Assembly (NCBI GenBank): GCA_016508695.1
Contig: VNKQ01000007.1
Coordinates: forward strand, 1,973,499 to 2,037,498
Origin: Hyphodiscus hymeniophilus
Lineage: Eukaryota > Ascomycota > Leotiomycetes > Helotiales > Hyphodiscaceae
Direction of reading: 5' to 3'
Length of the DNA stretch: 64,000 nucleotides
Shown here: positions 1 to 12,256 of the stretch, in pieces
Layout: the number at the start of each line of letters is the position of its first letter
How positions within the stretch are numbered: the stretch's first letter is position 1
The notes under the pieces: model-generated
Databases searched by the model: none
The model's input: the letters and a program-made list of their open reading frames with translations, nothing else
What the model was told of the DNA's origin: nothing
Made by a program: the position numbers and the translations under genes

Positions 1-809
1 TAGCTAAAGTTACATCAAGCAATCTATGCCCCTTCGCGCTATATCCATTCACATACTCCGTCCCGAACGAAGAAACAAAGTTCTCGTACGTCGTCTCAGG
101 CTTCGTCCTACAGAGCCCACACATCTCCTCAATCACACCATCCTTGAACCCCGTTCGAGAATACTCCTTGACGACTTGATCCCACACTTCCCGAGTCAAG
201 ACACCACCCGGAGACTTCTCGGGCCCCGTGAAGTCTGAGACTACACCCATCATACAGCTCTGAACCTCGATCTCCTTGTGCTGCGCGATGGAGAAGGTGC
301 CGTGGAGTGCAATTGCATCCCAGGCGAGCTGGAGACGATGGGTGTCCCATTCCGCCGAGTTACCTTCTCTTATCAAGAACTCCCTTGCTACGTTTGCGCC
401 ATCCACTTCAAAGCGTTTGTCTTTCGAAATGAGCTTGGGATTCTTGGACCAGCCCATGTCGTGTAGTAATGCGGCGATGGCATGTACTGAAGAAGATTGT
501 GAAGTCAGCAATTTCTTCGACAAGTAACCGTTGTAGAAAATCTTTCTCGTATGAGGCTCAACATCTCATTAGAAACCTCAAAAACAGTCTAAACGGAATA
601 ATCATGCCTCCCAAACACGTACCTTCGACGTCACGGCCTTGTAGTCCAGGGATCTGATCTCCGATAAAGCTTCCAAAAAGCCATGATCGTACAACGTGAT
701 TGAAAGCGTAGTCTTCCAGATTCTCGCGAGCAAACTTATATGCCTTGTCGATGAGGGGTGTGTCTGGAACCGTCACGCCTGCAATAACCTTAGTAGGGAC
801 TTTTGCCAT
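1..809 (-). CDS. Cyanamide hydratase-like HD-domain protein (3' end beyond window)
   Basis: Two exons are visible on the minus strand, 809-623 and 486-1, with a 136-bp intron (487-622, gt..ag). The frame is still open at base 1, so the C-terminus is missing. The protein starts MAKVPTKVIAGVTVPDTPLI. The splice creates VHAIAALLHDMGW, which holds the HD metal-binding pair of the HD-phosphohydrolase fold. It is followed by FEVDGANVAREFL and a WDAIALHGTFS segment typical of fungal cyanamide hydratases, which hydrate cyanamide to urea in the cytosol. Fungal genomes also contain many uncharacterised HD proteins of this type, so the substrate is inferred. The start is the first in-frame ATG; the next gene lies 2 kb upstream. 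Confidence 0.82.
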
Positions 810-2812
810 GACGAATTTCGGAGCTTGTCTCTGCCGGGTCGTTGTTCCTCTGCTGGTCCTCGTTCGCTGTGCTTGGTGTCGTTCGTTCTTTCACTGGAGA
901 TTCATGAGCAGATCGAGAGTAGAAGGCAGCGCATCCTGACTTATAGAGAGTTTCGCGCCCTCGAAATCCGACCTCAGGAATTAGGGAACAGAATCTCGGA
1001 TATACGGGATGACTTGCTGCCGTGCACTACAAATCCCTTCACAACTTCCACTCAATTCCTCCAGAGGATGAAAGTCACGGCTCAATATACAGCTTACTGG
1101 AAAAACCACCTGTCACATCCTTCGAATCATGAACTTAGCGAGTAGCGACGCAACCGAGCCGAGGCCAGGGCAAAGTGATCTGAGAGACAGTCCTCCCTTT
1201 AACGACATTTACACCTATATCATCCAGTGCCCAATAGATGGGTATCTGCCTCGTCTCATCGAGACGAATCCAGACACCCCTTGGATTCCATCCCTCCCAC
1301 TTGTCACCACAGCGTACCCCCAGTCAGCCGTCCAGGGGATAGTGCTCTTGCATCGCACCCATCGAAGTCGAAGTCGACACCCTCGAAGTCAATCCATGAC
1401 ATGCTCTCACGCATACGCGAACGCTATCAACTATTCTCTGCATATCAACTTGGTCGGGTAGGCATTCCGTCGGATATCTGTCCCATTGACTGACTGTCTT
1501 CGAGGCCGAGGAACTGGATTTGAGGTTGTGGCTCTGCCCTTCAGCCATTGCGTATATCGCATCTGAGAACTGTACTCCATGGCGTCCTAGTGTGGAAGTG
1601 CGCAATTATTTGCGTCCACTACCTCTTGTCTTGATGCACGCCGTTTTTATATCGTTCACCCCTAGCAGCGGTCATCATGCCTCTGACGATATGGCATCAG
1701 CGGTACGTCGGATGGCACAATGAACCAGACTGTTTGATCTTAGTAACTTCCCTGCTCTCAACGCCTCATCAGCAGCTGCCCGGGCTCTGGCGTCCATATC
1801 GCGCCGAGCAAGGCCTTCGGACAAGGCATATACCATTGCGAAATCCAGGAGTGGAGTCTGGCTGCTGCTGGTGTGAATCGGACGCACATAACAGGGATGC
1901 CCAGACGCTGACACGAACCATTCAACTTGAAAAAGTTCGACATCGTGCGTGCGTGCGGCCAGCCGAGTTCAGAGCCAAGACCAAAGTTGAGATCATCTAG
2001 GAGAAGCTGATACGAGAGACTCGAGCCCGCCCGGTTCAATCGTCAATCTGAACATCAAGCGAGCCCCGACACATCTCCGTGTTCACTTGCCAGGGTTCTT
2101 CCCCGGACTTCTAGCTTGAGGAGTACGATCGTCGCCATCTCAGGAGGTGGTGGCTCAAGCATTCGACGCGACGATCTTCGTTCCGATCACAAGCCAGGCT
2201 TAGGAAGTGTATGCCGAGAGAACTCCAAGCAGGTAAGATCATCGATGGGTATTGAGACGAGTGCCTCGATATGGCCCTCAAAGGGCTCTTCAACGATACG
2301 CGCCGTCGAAGACGTCGTTGCCGCTTCAATCATTCAGCAACGAAGAAGTATGAATGCCGTTATACTAGTCTTGTGGAGATTAGTGGGTGATTTCAATGAT
2401 TGGAAGCAGCTGCGTCACAGTGCAGCATCTCCCGGCTGGGTTGCTGCCGTGAAGCTGGCCTCACGACGATGGTCTTGCAAGCATACTTCTCTGAACATCA
2501 CAACCCACCCGCGAAAGGCAGACTCGCAGGTCCCTCTGCTTGAAACCGCGAACCACTTCAAAGACCTGTGTGGGGTTTTAAGGTTCACCGACGGTAGAAT
2601 TCAACCGCGTGTTGGCTGCACTCGCTCATGGTGGATGATAGAGATCTAATTATGCCTTTCTCTAGCCCGTGCCGCGTAAAATATGTACGTGTGAAATATG
2701 TACACGCTGAACCTCCTGATGTATTAAACCCGTAAGCATCGAGCACAAGCACCGAATCTGAGAACGCCCGCGAGAGAAACCATAGCTCCGACAATCACTC
2801 GTCTATGCACCC
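810..2812. other. Gene-poor interval, possible decayed coding sequence
   Basis: No intact gene could be supported. The first few hundred bases are presumably the promoter of the HD-domain gene. Between about 1675 and 2330 the minus strand has coding-like stretches (for example residues ..LLDFAMVYALSEGLARRD..) that continue only by changing frame and crossing stops. A plus-strand open frame at 2116-2649 overlaps these and has no recognisable domain. Confidence 0.4.
1675..2330 (-). pseudogene. Possible decayed protein-coding relic, unidentified
   Basis: Three minus-strand frames follow one another here. Around 2330-2050 the frame reads coding-like sequence with stops inside it. 2039-1758 encodes ..LLLDDLNFGLGSELGWP.., and 1914-1675 encodes an Ala/Arg-rich segment ..ARRDMDARARAAADEALR.. 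Composition looks protein-like, but no family is recognised and no splice model joins the pieces. It could equally be chance open frames in a region of about 50% GC. Confidence 0.22.
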
Positions 2813-4296
2813 CTAGGTCTGCGAGTTATTCGCTCGCGGACTCTCCGTCATCTCCATCAAACCGCTGCCGCTCTTCTCCTTTCCGAACCCGAACGGAGCC
2901 TTTGTTTTCCTTTTCGAGAGCACGAATGCGATGTACAAACAAGCGACCACGCCGGATACGACTCCATAGATGATCTTTCCATCGCGGGTATTGTCCGCGA
3001 GCTTGAGCCCCAAGCCGCCGTTTATGACGGCTAGGGTCATGAGGATGCGGCCGTACCAGATGTGCATGTAGGAGACTGGGCTGCGGCCGCCGGTCTTCTT
3101 GAACTTGTAGTGGTGGAAGAACCCAAGGAACGGCTGTATCAGGAAGAGAGCGACTATGACGGTGCCGAAGACGGTGTGGGTTCTGCCCGTGGATTTGTAG
3201 AGCTGGAGAGAAGTCAGTGATATTCGTGAGTAGGGAAGTATTCGGGCAAATCAAGAGACCAGTGGAGCTGCAATGTAATGTACATACATAGTCTGTCATC
3301 TTTGCCAACTTGATGCCAAGTCCAAATCCACAGATCAGAGCGACCAGACTGAATAGCTGGAGGATCGCATGTAGGCTTGCATTTCCGAACAGTCGCACAT
3401 AAGTAGCGCCCAAGGGGAATAGCAGGACAACCGTTATACCCATGATGATACCGTGAGCTTTTTCGTATTCGATGATTGTCTGTGGGCTAGGACCAACGGT
3501 CGAGCTTCCGGAGTCCGAGTCACTGCCCGCAGCTGAGGTTGAGGATGGCGAGGAGGGGGATATTGATGAAGGTCCAGAAGGAGAGGATGCTGAGGAGACG
3601 AACGGGTTGGTATCCGAGGATAATGATGCGGCGGAGAGATCAAACGTGAATTGGCGCATGCTGGTAGGACCATGCTGATTCAACGTAAAAGTTTCGCTGG
3701 TAGAATCGATCGGGTTGCCTTGGTTCCATGCACAAATCCAAGGGGATGAGGAGGATGTCGCACTCGATAACAAGGTGCATGTTGTGCCTGTCCGACAGCA
3801 ATTAGCATTTCCTTCACCTCGATTCAACGAAGCAGCACAACACGTACATTTTACGTTCGCAGTCATCACTCCATTACTGATCCCACTGCCCTCCAAAAGC
3901 TCAACGCCACTGGCAAGACTGCTGTCGAAGACTGGCTCCACTTCACCCTGATTACCATCCCGAGCGCTGATTGTCACGTTGCCATTCCCATCAGCGTACA
4001 TGACAAAGATATGCGAACCGGCCATCTGCTTTCCAATACCCAGACCGACCCATTGGTAAGTACTCGGAGCGCTGAGGGAGAAGTATATTGTGCCGGCCGA
4101 CGAAGAAGAGATGGAGGAGCCAGTCGGAACGCCGACTTGGTATTTGGGACCAGAGGTGATGGGAGTGTACGAGGAGAGTGCAGAAGTAGTAGAAGCTGCG
4201 AAGAGAAAATGATCAGTTGGATGTTCCTTTGGATCACGGGAGGAGAATCATACCAAGCCCCGCGGCTGCGAGTGTTGTTCTCGAGAAGAGTCTCAT
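2813..4296 (-). CDS. DOMON/CDH-cytochrome-like plus cytochrome b561 membrane protein
   Basis: Three exons: 4296-4254, 4195-3288 and 3202-2813, giving 446 aa. Introns of 58 and 85 bp have gt..ag ends. A signal peptide (MRLFSRTTLAAAGLA) leads into a beta-rich cellobiose-dehydrogenase-cytochrome/DOMON domain (about 20-190) that carries a Met/His-containing KQMAGSHIFVMYADG segment and a Cys-rich patch. A Ser/Pro-rich linker (about 195-245) follows. The C-terminal half has about five hydrophobic helices with histidines spaced as in b561 domains (KAHGIIMG, SLHAILQL, GRTHTVFG, SYMHIWYG). In this family electrons move across the membrane between cytosol and an extracellular haem domain, probably serving metal reduction or oxidative polysaccharide breakdown. 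Whether it is plasma-membrane or vacuolar is not visible. The Gly/Ser/Asn-rich tail is cytosolic by topology. Confidence 0.88.
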
Positions 4297-7200
4297 GATG
4301 GGCGATTTGGAAAGCTTGAAATGCTCGTACGAATGATGTTCTTCTCTCCTTCTCTCTCTATTGACATGCCCCGGATGCTAATGCGAACTGATCAAAGAGG
4401 AAGCGACGGGAAGGGGACAAATGATAAATAGCAGGAAGAAATCCAGAGCGACGATTCAACGGCGTCGACGACGTCAATCTCTCCATTGAATCGAGACAAT
4501 GCTCTCCTTGGATCTCGCGCAATGCGGCTTTCTCGAGTACCGCATAGCCCTTGACGGCTTTCCATTTTCACCTATCAGACGGAGGTTATTTGTGGCGGGA
4601 ATGCATCTATCCAGCTCTGAAACCCGAAGGACGAGCAAAGGGATGGCCGAATGGGGACTAGAGAGGGCGGGAATTTGGAATGGGGTACAGTAGGGCATTC
4701 TGGCATGCTGACATACCCGAGTATCCTGGTTGCACATCAAAATATTGACTTACTGGTGGACAAAGCGACCAAAGTACTCGTCTCTCGTACCTTTGTAAAG
4801 ATGTTGTTACACAACACTATTCTATTTCCAAACCCGATGATATTCGTGCGGAGGATCGTCATAATGTTTCGAAGCCAATTTGAACATTCTGGAGTACAAT
4901 GACATATAATGGATATAACAAATATTTACTATGGTCCTTCCCGAGCGAGCCATTGAATTTGACTCTACAAGCCACCATTGCGCTAATGAAATAAGAAATA
5001 ATAAGCTTCATTCGAAGCCCTCTGACTGGCTGGCGGATATGTGGCATAGGGTTACGATTCGAATCCTCTTCCATCAACTGTCGTCCATACCAGATGTCGA
5101 ATGAAGGCGCTGTCTCTTTGATTACCATCATTGATTCGCTTATGACTCCTTACATCAACAGTAAACAGTAAATACTCAGAAGGAGCAACACTCCAAGTTG
5201 AAATTTAATATCATCTTAAATCGAAGTCAAATACTTCCGCATCGGGCCATTGATGACCCTGGTCAGATCATCAGTCCCTCCGTGCTGTACGGAGGGTAGC
5301 ACGGTAGAAGCGGGACTCTACACAGCCCCTTCGCTTAAGGTAGCACTGAACCTCAGTCCTCAACCCAAATTACCCCGACCGAAGACCGACACAGGTAGAA
5401 ACCAATCACCTGTCGCTCAATGTGCATTTCGAATCAATATTCCAAATGTTTCAAGACAGATGTTGGATTGACGTCGATTCTAATATCAGCCGCTGCAGCG
5501 TTCCCTATTTTTGGATATCTTGCTGAACTAGGAAGGTCTCTATCTGTCGTAAAAGAGTGAGTGGGCGATTCTCGTGAATTTGATACCAAGAATGCCAATA
5601 TTAAGGGCGGGAGGGATGATCATTCAAGGTTGGAACTGTTAGACAAGGCGTGATTAAGGTTTTTGAGCTCTTAATAATTGTTGACGAGTTTCGAGATGAT
5701 ATCTCAATTCTAGCGGAGGTGGTCAAAGACCCCACCTGGTTGTAGTACAAGCAAAGAGTCAAAGTGCGAGTCTGTAGATGGAGTCCTAAAAAGACAGCAA
5801 CGTAGAAGAGCGGACGCTACACGATATGGCTGGTCGGTTCATTGCCCGAAATAAACTCAAATCCAGTCTTCACGAAAACCAATTCCAGGTCTCATTCTCC
5901 AAGACAACCGACATTATTCTTTGCTTTGATGTGCCCTCCACGTATCAAAGCTTCTGCACTACAACTTAGTTATGATTTATACCCGTCTAACCTCATCACT
6001 GAATTCTCAGACCATGTCTCAAGCCTTGTACAACTGAGGAATCGATTACCTCTTTTCTATACACACATCATGAATAGTCTTCATCTAGAAGACAGCAAGG
6101 AATTTCCAGTCTCCAGACCTCCCGACTTCTTCAGTATGATTTATAGAAGGAGCTTTGATATTGAATAGCGAGCACCGAGCCAAATGAAGGTTACTCGCAG
6201 ATATACAGAGCCCAATGCCTACATCGACGTGCTCCCTTCATTAACATCCAATAAGTGGCCAGTGGCCAGTAAGGAGTCAGAACATACTAATAATCGACTC
6301 GAATCGACGTCTCTCAGAGCTCGATTCTCCTCCGCCTCTTAAATCCACGACCCTTTCGAAACCCTCACGCCAACGCGGCACGCCTCCTTCCCCCAACCTG
6401 CAATCCTCCATCTACTCACCCACAATCTCTACAATCCAGCCCAGGCGCACAGCTCAACACTTAGCTCCCAAACTTCTCCGGAATAAACAGAGTCCAGCTC
6501 GTCGAAGCGGTTATAGGGAATTCCAAAGCTCTCATGCTCGACAACTTTTCTTACGAGAGAACCCGACAGCCTCGACTCATCCCCCGACTCATTCCTCGAC
6601 TCAGAACCACCACCTTGCCTTTCACTTCTCGACCGATCATAGAGCTACTCAGCTAGACCAGCTGCTATCGCTAGGTGAAACAGCTGCGCGGTCCGCATGG
6701 GGACGATTTTCCTCCTCGTCTATTCTTCAGCCCAAGCGCTATAAGGCTCCAGTGCCTACCAGTGACGAGTCAAGATGGACATTACCAAGACCTCAAAGCC
6801 ACTATTACCTCGTTACCATCTCGTTACAAGTCTATCCAGTTTCCTAGCACTGTCTCGACCTGGACTCATCCCCTCCCTCTCACATCCCCACCAGCCGTCA
6901 AGCCGCCTAACGAAGTCTCGTCTCTTCTGCTGCACGAGATAACGCAGGGGCAGGAGAGGAGCTGAGGCTCAAGAGCCTGCGAGGAAATAGTGAAGACGAA
7001 GCCAGGCATCTAAGTGTCTGAGTCTGTAAGGGCGAGGAGGGTGGAGGAATCCGGGTTTGATCATGACAGAAGCCCTCGAGTTCAAGTTCAAGTTCACTCA
7101 CTGGGCCAGGGTTTATGTTGATGTTTGTGTTTATTTATCTATGAAAGGAAAGAAAGCTCAAAGCATACAAAGAATCTCAGCGCAGTCATCATCGGTCCGA

Positions 7201-7708
7201 AACGCCATGGAATCGTCCATAAGTCGCCAAGACAAGGTCATCATACATCTCGTTCAGTTGACCCAACAAAACCTTCCATCAACTCATCCTCATCGTGATG
7301 GTGGATTGTGCCTACAAGCACATCCTCTGACAACGAATTCAATGAATCGAACCACCAAGTGGTTGGAACTAACCTTACAGAAAAGGGAATCATGAACTAA
7401 CAATTCGATCTAGTGCTTTTGTCTCGCTTTTTATGGCTGCAAAAGAACTTTGTCTAACCGCCGCAAAACATGAAAGGAAACACTTTTCAAGAGCGATGCA
7501 TTTCGAGCGATAGAAAGGAGGCCAGGGATAATAGCTCCGAAGAGCATTATGCCGTCCTCGTGCGTATTGTAATGGAATCGTAATGTTGAGCGAAGGCAGG
7601 GTAGGGAGAGCAGCATAGCGTAGGCAGGATTGCGAATCGGACATGTTTGAAAACTCTGACAATTGCAACATAGACAGTTGTAATCCGTGCTCAAATTGTA
7701 GCCGTTGA
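4297..7708. other. Long gene-poor interval
   Basis: 3.4 kb without a supportable gene. The left few hundred bases would be the promoter of the b561 gene. The longest protein-like stretch is an ATG-less plus-strand frame at about 6245-6849. Other frames of 60-110 codons show no domains, conserved motifs or splice partners. No tRNA fold was recognised. Confidence 0.5.
6245..6849 (+). other. ATG-less open frame of about 200 codons
   Basis: The frame is open from just after a TAA near 6243 to a TAG at about 6847-6849 and contains no ATG. The encoded sequence is Ser/Pro/Thr/Arg-rich with no hydrophobic core (..LSKPSRQRGTPPSPNLQ.. and ..SLGETAARSAWGRFSSSS..). It could be an internal exon, a transposon gag-like fragment, or a chance frame in a C-rich stretch. 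No family is recognised. Confidence 0.2.
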
Positions 7709-9428
7709 TCAGATTAAGCTTCGGGTTCTTTTGTGAGACATATCCAGTCCATTACTGGCCTTTCTCTTGTTCGATTGCTGGACCAACGGACTCGCAGGAC
7801 TTGAAGGGTATGTAACCTTGGCTGGTTTCTGTCTGCGGACAGGCGTAATGGGCGTATTTGCAGCGGCAAGTCGATTGTCTTTGATTCCACGAATGGGTCC
7901 TTGATTGTGAGGTCCAGAGAAAGCGAGGGAGGCGCGGGAGGCTTTGTTTCGGCTGAGGAGTTGATGACGATCTTGATTGTTTCGGAAAGCACCGACCAGA
8001 TGAGGATGGGCGAGAAGAGAATTCATCTGATCTTCGCTAGCAGCTGTTGTTGGACGAGCAGGCGTTGAAGAAGGCTGAGCACTATCATCTTCTTCGTTGT
8101 CTCCTGCAACGCTTGCAGTAGAGCCGAAGTCAAGTAGATCCTCAATAACCCAGAGATCTTCATCATCAATGTCATCTTCTTCATCGTAAGACTCGAGGCT
8201 GTCCTGTAAGATATTGCCATTTGGATCAATGTTAGTGAAAGGAAAGAAAGCCTCAGGAGGCCCGAATGCTTGGTTTCCATTTCCGTTGAAAGTCCCATTC
8301 ATTGCGCTCATCATGAGATTGCCTGAATTGGAGATCATTGGGGATAGTTGCTCCACTGGGTCTTCATTGTAGTTGTCTTGTTGAATGTTGAAATTGCCCA
8401 GGTTTTGTAGAGAATTACTTGCATCCATACTCCACCGGCGAGGGTTGATTTCAGCCTTGAACATGATCAACTTCTTAGCCTTGTTGTCCATTAGAACGAA
8501 AGGTTTGGTACGATCTCGAATCCAAGTGCCAAGAAAAGGGCCATTCTGATTGCGGAATGAGGTACGACGTGCGATGGTGATCTCTTCTTCTGATCCCGAG
8601 TCGGTAGATGGACGTCGAAGTACTGAGCGACCAGGACCAACATATTGTGCAGCATCAGGTAGATCTTCTTCAGTCGTCTCGCCATCATCCGCTGCAGATT
8701 GTTAGCGTTAAAAAGCGATATTGTTGCGGCTACATACTCTCATAGCCACTTGAGCCAGCAGAATTGTCGCTTGAACTCTCTTCTTCATCATCGTCTTTCG
8801 GTCGATCTGCCTGAATACCATGGCTTGGCTCATCACCATGGAAGTCCCAATAAGAGCCTTCACCATCACTCGATCCACCAAAGACTTCATCTTCGTTGCT
8901 CTCGAGAGCCTTTCGGAAGCTTGCATCGAGACTACTTTGAGGAACGAAAAGATCAGGCCAAAGTTCCTCCTCATCATCGGTGTCACTGCTTTCGTCCGCT
9001 GCTTCGTAGCCTGGAATCTCGAAATGGACACGGCGGGCGACGTTGACATCTTCTTCAGAAAGACCGTGATTGAAAACAGTTGCTTCGGTATCATGATCGG
9101 GAGCATGGCCGCGTGCGATATGATCCTCGAAAAATTGGGTGTTCTCTCCAAGAATTTCTTCTTGAGTCTCAAAGCCATCCCAACTGCTTTGATCTTCATC
9201 TATTGATGGCCGAGGAGTTTGCACATCATCGTCTTCGGATTCGATGATTGCTTGCTCCTCGGCCTCCTCGACATCTGGCTCATCACCATCTTCGGAGTCA
9301 GATATCGCATCCACCCCAGCATAGTCGTCGTCCGAAGTAGTATCAGCAAGTGTAGAGTTTCTCCGCACTGTCTTGTTCGTCTTCCGTGTGGGCGTCACTT
9401 GTGACTTGTGTCGCATATTGCGAGACAT
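7709..9428 (-). CDS. Acidic, low-complexity nuclear-type protein (hypothetical)
   Basis: Two exons, 9428-8738 and 8691-7709, with a 46-bp gt..ag intron; 557 aa. The first 240 residues are very rich in Asp/Glu and Ser (repeated DDDE, EEE and SSDxxD runs). The central part around residue 290 contains a more conserved basic/hydrophobic stretch (FLGTWIRDRTKPFVLMDNKA). The C-terminus ends in Lys/Arg clusters resembling a nuclear localisation signal (SNKRKASNGL, SHKRTRSLI). No catalytic motif or known domain is visible. Such acid-rich proteins with a basic tail are often chromatin- or RNP-associated, but that is inference only. It is transcribed away from an intergenic region holding a minisatellite. 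Confidence 0.8.
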
Positions 9429-10384
9429 TTTTTTATGTGTGATTGGCTTCGTGGTGGGGTCGGTTGTATGGTTGTGCAGTATTGGCGGTGAGCCGGAGGT
9501 GTTCTGAAAGACAGTGAACTTAGACCGTTGGACGTGTTCGGGGGTGAGTGTATATGTTCAGAAGAGGTCGGATTGTGAACTCTCGGGTCGATTGAAACTC
9601 TTGAACTATGGAGGAGGGTATAGAGTCTGGGCTTCGAGGTTGTGACTCGGATTCGAAGAGTCGGTGGGGGAAATTCACTGGCGGATAGAGTGTTCCCTCA
9701 AGGACGGAGAGCACAACTCGATCTGAATGTTTTTGTAATTTGCAGGCTCTCAATAGTCTGCCAGTCTGGCAGTAGACAGTGAAAGTCTGGGTCTTCGTCG
9801 AGGTCGATAATTGATTGAATTTCTCGTTGGCTGAAGGACTACGGACATGCTAAGATCAAGCATGCCCGCAGTGGGGATTCACAGCTCAGCGATAGCCTGC
9901 GGCATGATTCTCGACGAAGGGTATGGATGGGGATGGGTATGAATTCCGTTTGAATAGTGCGACTTCGTTGTCTGTTTGAATGTTTGAGGTGGTTGATAGA
10001 GGGGAAGAGGGAGGGCAGAAGATCGTTCGTTTGGTGGATGCCAGAAAAATAACTGGCACTAGCCTTTTTCGGGGTCACCTCTTCTCATCCGTCGAAACAC
10101 TCCGACGGGACTTGATTCGCTGGTTCTATCTTCACCGCTACATCTGCTGGGACAGATAGATGGAAGGGATATGTTGTCCCTTTGGGATTTGTTGTAGATA
10201 AAGTCTATTACTTACTCTATTGTGGGTGAGGCAGCAGGATCAGGCCGATATCATGCCATGTCTATGAGACTACATTGAGGGTTCAGTTGTTCATCTGGTC
10301 ACCTATTTAACTGTGAAATCGTCCAACCGTCCAATAGATCAACCGTTCATTTATTCGATTGTCCATTGGCTTAGCTACTCAACT

Positions 10385-10528
10385 ACTCAACTGCTCAAAG
10401 ACTCACCTACTCAACTGCTCAAAGACTCACCTACTCAACTGCTCAAAGACTCACCTACTCAACTGCTCAAAGACTCACCTACTCAACTGCTCAAAGACTC
10501 ACCTACTCAACTGCTCAAAGACTCACCT
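10385..10528. repeat. 24-bp minisatellite, six perfect copies
   Basis: The unit actcaactgctcaaagactcacct (20-base core actcaactgctcaaagactc) repeats head-to-tail six times with no mismatch. The flanks contain degenerate half-units (tactcaactactcaactgctc on the left, gctcaattcg on the right). Unit length is a multiple of three, so frames stay open across it, but nothing suggests that it is translated. There are no spacers, so it is not a CRISPR-type array. Confidence 0.95.
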
Positions 10529-10741
10529 GCTCAATTCGTTCAATGTCATTAAGATCTACAGTCCAAGAAGGAGGAGCTAAGAGGAAACAATTGCAATAAT
10601 TACTTAGGCAGTGACTGCTACCTTACTCCTTTCACCAAGTGAGGGGAGAGTATCGGCCTGATATAACGTAACATGCAGGAACTTCTATACCAAGATTGCA
10701 AGTCTCCAATACAATCCCATATATGTATATCCATAAACAAA

Positions 10742-10768
10742 TACATATATATATATATATATATATCT
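10742..10768. repeat. TA dinucleotide microsatellite
   Basis: A run of alternating AT/TA of about 27 bases (..acatatatatatatatat..) lies 210 bp to the right of the minisatellite. It is a simple sequence repeat and no gene context is apparent. Confidence 0.9.
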
Positions 10769-11562
10769 GGGCTACTTGTTCAGTCACGGAGTCTTTGTCC
10801 GCAACTCGCAATGTCCTCCCTTCCACACCCACACACTCCGGTGAGACCATAATGTCCCACAATTGGATGTCATGGCGTGAGGCTGAAAAGTGGACAGCCC
10901 AACCTTCCTTCCTGCGAATGTGGGCAATGACGCAGAGAGCGAGTCATTCTATGAGTCTTCCTTCACCTTGACGGCCTTCACAACCTCAAGGTCTATGGAG
11001 TAGAATTTTCCAATTCTCATCTAGTCATCAGGTAATCTCCTCTCGTATCAATGCTGCGGCGAATCGGGAAGTGAGAGAGACAAAATCCCAATTGTCTCCA
11101 CTGTGCGCATTTTTTTTGTTCTGCCTCCCTTCACCACCCGTCGGCGTTTGATGTTCTGCTCCGAGATTTTTACCCCTCCATCGCCATCACGTGGCCAGGA
11201 ATGTGCATCAAAGTCACATGATGACACATTTTCCATCCTCTAACTCAGTCCCTTAAGTCTTGTCGTTACTTCGAAGTATATACAAAGTCGAGTACGTGTG
11301 ATCGTTGTTGAAGATCCATCTAAGGGCTCGGGGCAACAAGCATCTGTCTCAATCGGCGAGAATCCGAGACCTGTTACAGAAAATGAAAAAGGCTGTAGAC
11401 TCCGAACCAGTCAAGAACAATCGCAAAACCGTACTCCCAAAGCACTCTCAAAGGCTTTCCAATAAAAAAAACTCCTCTCCATCTTCCATAATTAGCATAT
11501 TCATCATATCCTAGCGCCTGGCGTGGTGCGAGGATTAGGTTTCCACGGATCTACAAGTTCAA

Positions 11563-12256
11563 TCATTGGGTGACCACGCCAACATCTGGCTCAGAAGACG
11601 TACCGAACAAGATCTCTGCAGGGAAAAATTCTTTCTTGACCCCCAACGCCGACTTCTCCATCTCCTTCATTCCTTCTCCGTCGTATCTTCGACAGAGAAG
11701 CTCGAATTTGCACTCCAAGCACTTCGGATTCCGTGGGGCGTAAAGGTGATAACCTCGTCCTATCCTGTCTGAAATTCGAGATATCAGCATGTGAGAACGA
11801 TACCCAGCGCGAAGACGTACTCAGATTCATCAAATAAACCCCGCATCGAGCACAGATAGCCTTCTTGGCAATACCGGACTTGGAGACCGTGTGTCGAAGG
11901 CCAATGCGAGCCTTGTCTGACGCCTCGATTTTGAGCAGCTCACGTCTCTTTGCGGACTTGGCCAGTTCCCTGGAAGGCTCGGCGGTTCTGATTGTAGTCA
12001 GCTATTGTCTGAAGTCACGACGTTGTCTGGGATATGAGAATTACTTCTTGGGACGGAAAAGGGCAATTTCCTGAGGTGTCTTCATCCGTTGACCATGTGA
12101 AATCTTGGCAGATGGCTCGTCGAGTAATTCCTCTTTGATTATCACTGGTATCAGAGTATTTAGTTTTCGAATCTTTTGCTGACTGGCACTACCATATTAC
12201 TTACCGTCAGGGACACTCTGGTCTGACAAGCCTTCATCGGTGCTTGACTTTGTCAT
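11563..12256 (-). CDS. Small CxxC/CxxC zinc-ribbon-like protein
   Basis: Four exons: 12256-12205, 12144-12045, 11987-11821 and 11768-11563, giving 174 aa. Introns are 52-60 bp. All phases agree and the stop is clean. The middle is strongly basic (RELAKSAKRRELLKIEASDK). It is followed by two metal-binding-type pairs, CARCG and, 20-odd residues later, CLEC, with a further Cys in ELLCRR. The arrangement resembles the RNase P/MRP Rpr2/Rpp21/Snm1 subunit fold, where a basic helix precedes a zinc ribbon and the protein acts in nuclear tRNA/rRNA processing. That match is weak and made by eye; the protein could be another zinc-ribbon protein. It is split by three introns in only 525 coding bases. Confidence 0.75.

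Larger units (their letters stand above)
9429..11562. other. Intergenic region with tandem repeats
   Basis: 2.1 kb without a supportable gene. It holds a perfect 24-bp minisatellite (10385-10528) and an AT dinucleotide run near 10742-10768, each listed separately. Plus-strand frames that cross the minisatellite encode only its repeat in translation. Confidence 0.55.

Noticed and set aside
2116..2649. Plus-strand open frame of 177 codons
   Set aside because: No domain, overlaps minus-strand coding-like sequence, and codon content looks like the complement of another frame. Not called as a gene.
2826..3202. Long readthrough frame of the DOMON/b561 gene (frame continuing past the last intron)
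   Set aside because: The frame 2826-4025 passes the intron into Arg/Pro/His-rich nonsense; the spliced frame ending at 2813 restores the membrane helices.
10385..10528. Possible CRISPR-like array
   Set aside because: Units are directly adjacent with no spacers and the host is a fungus; it is a minisatellite.
10313..10580. Plus-strand frames of 70-80 codons over the minisatellite
   Set aside because: They encode only the translated 24-bp repeat, in two frames equally; a by-product of unit length divisible by three.
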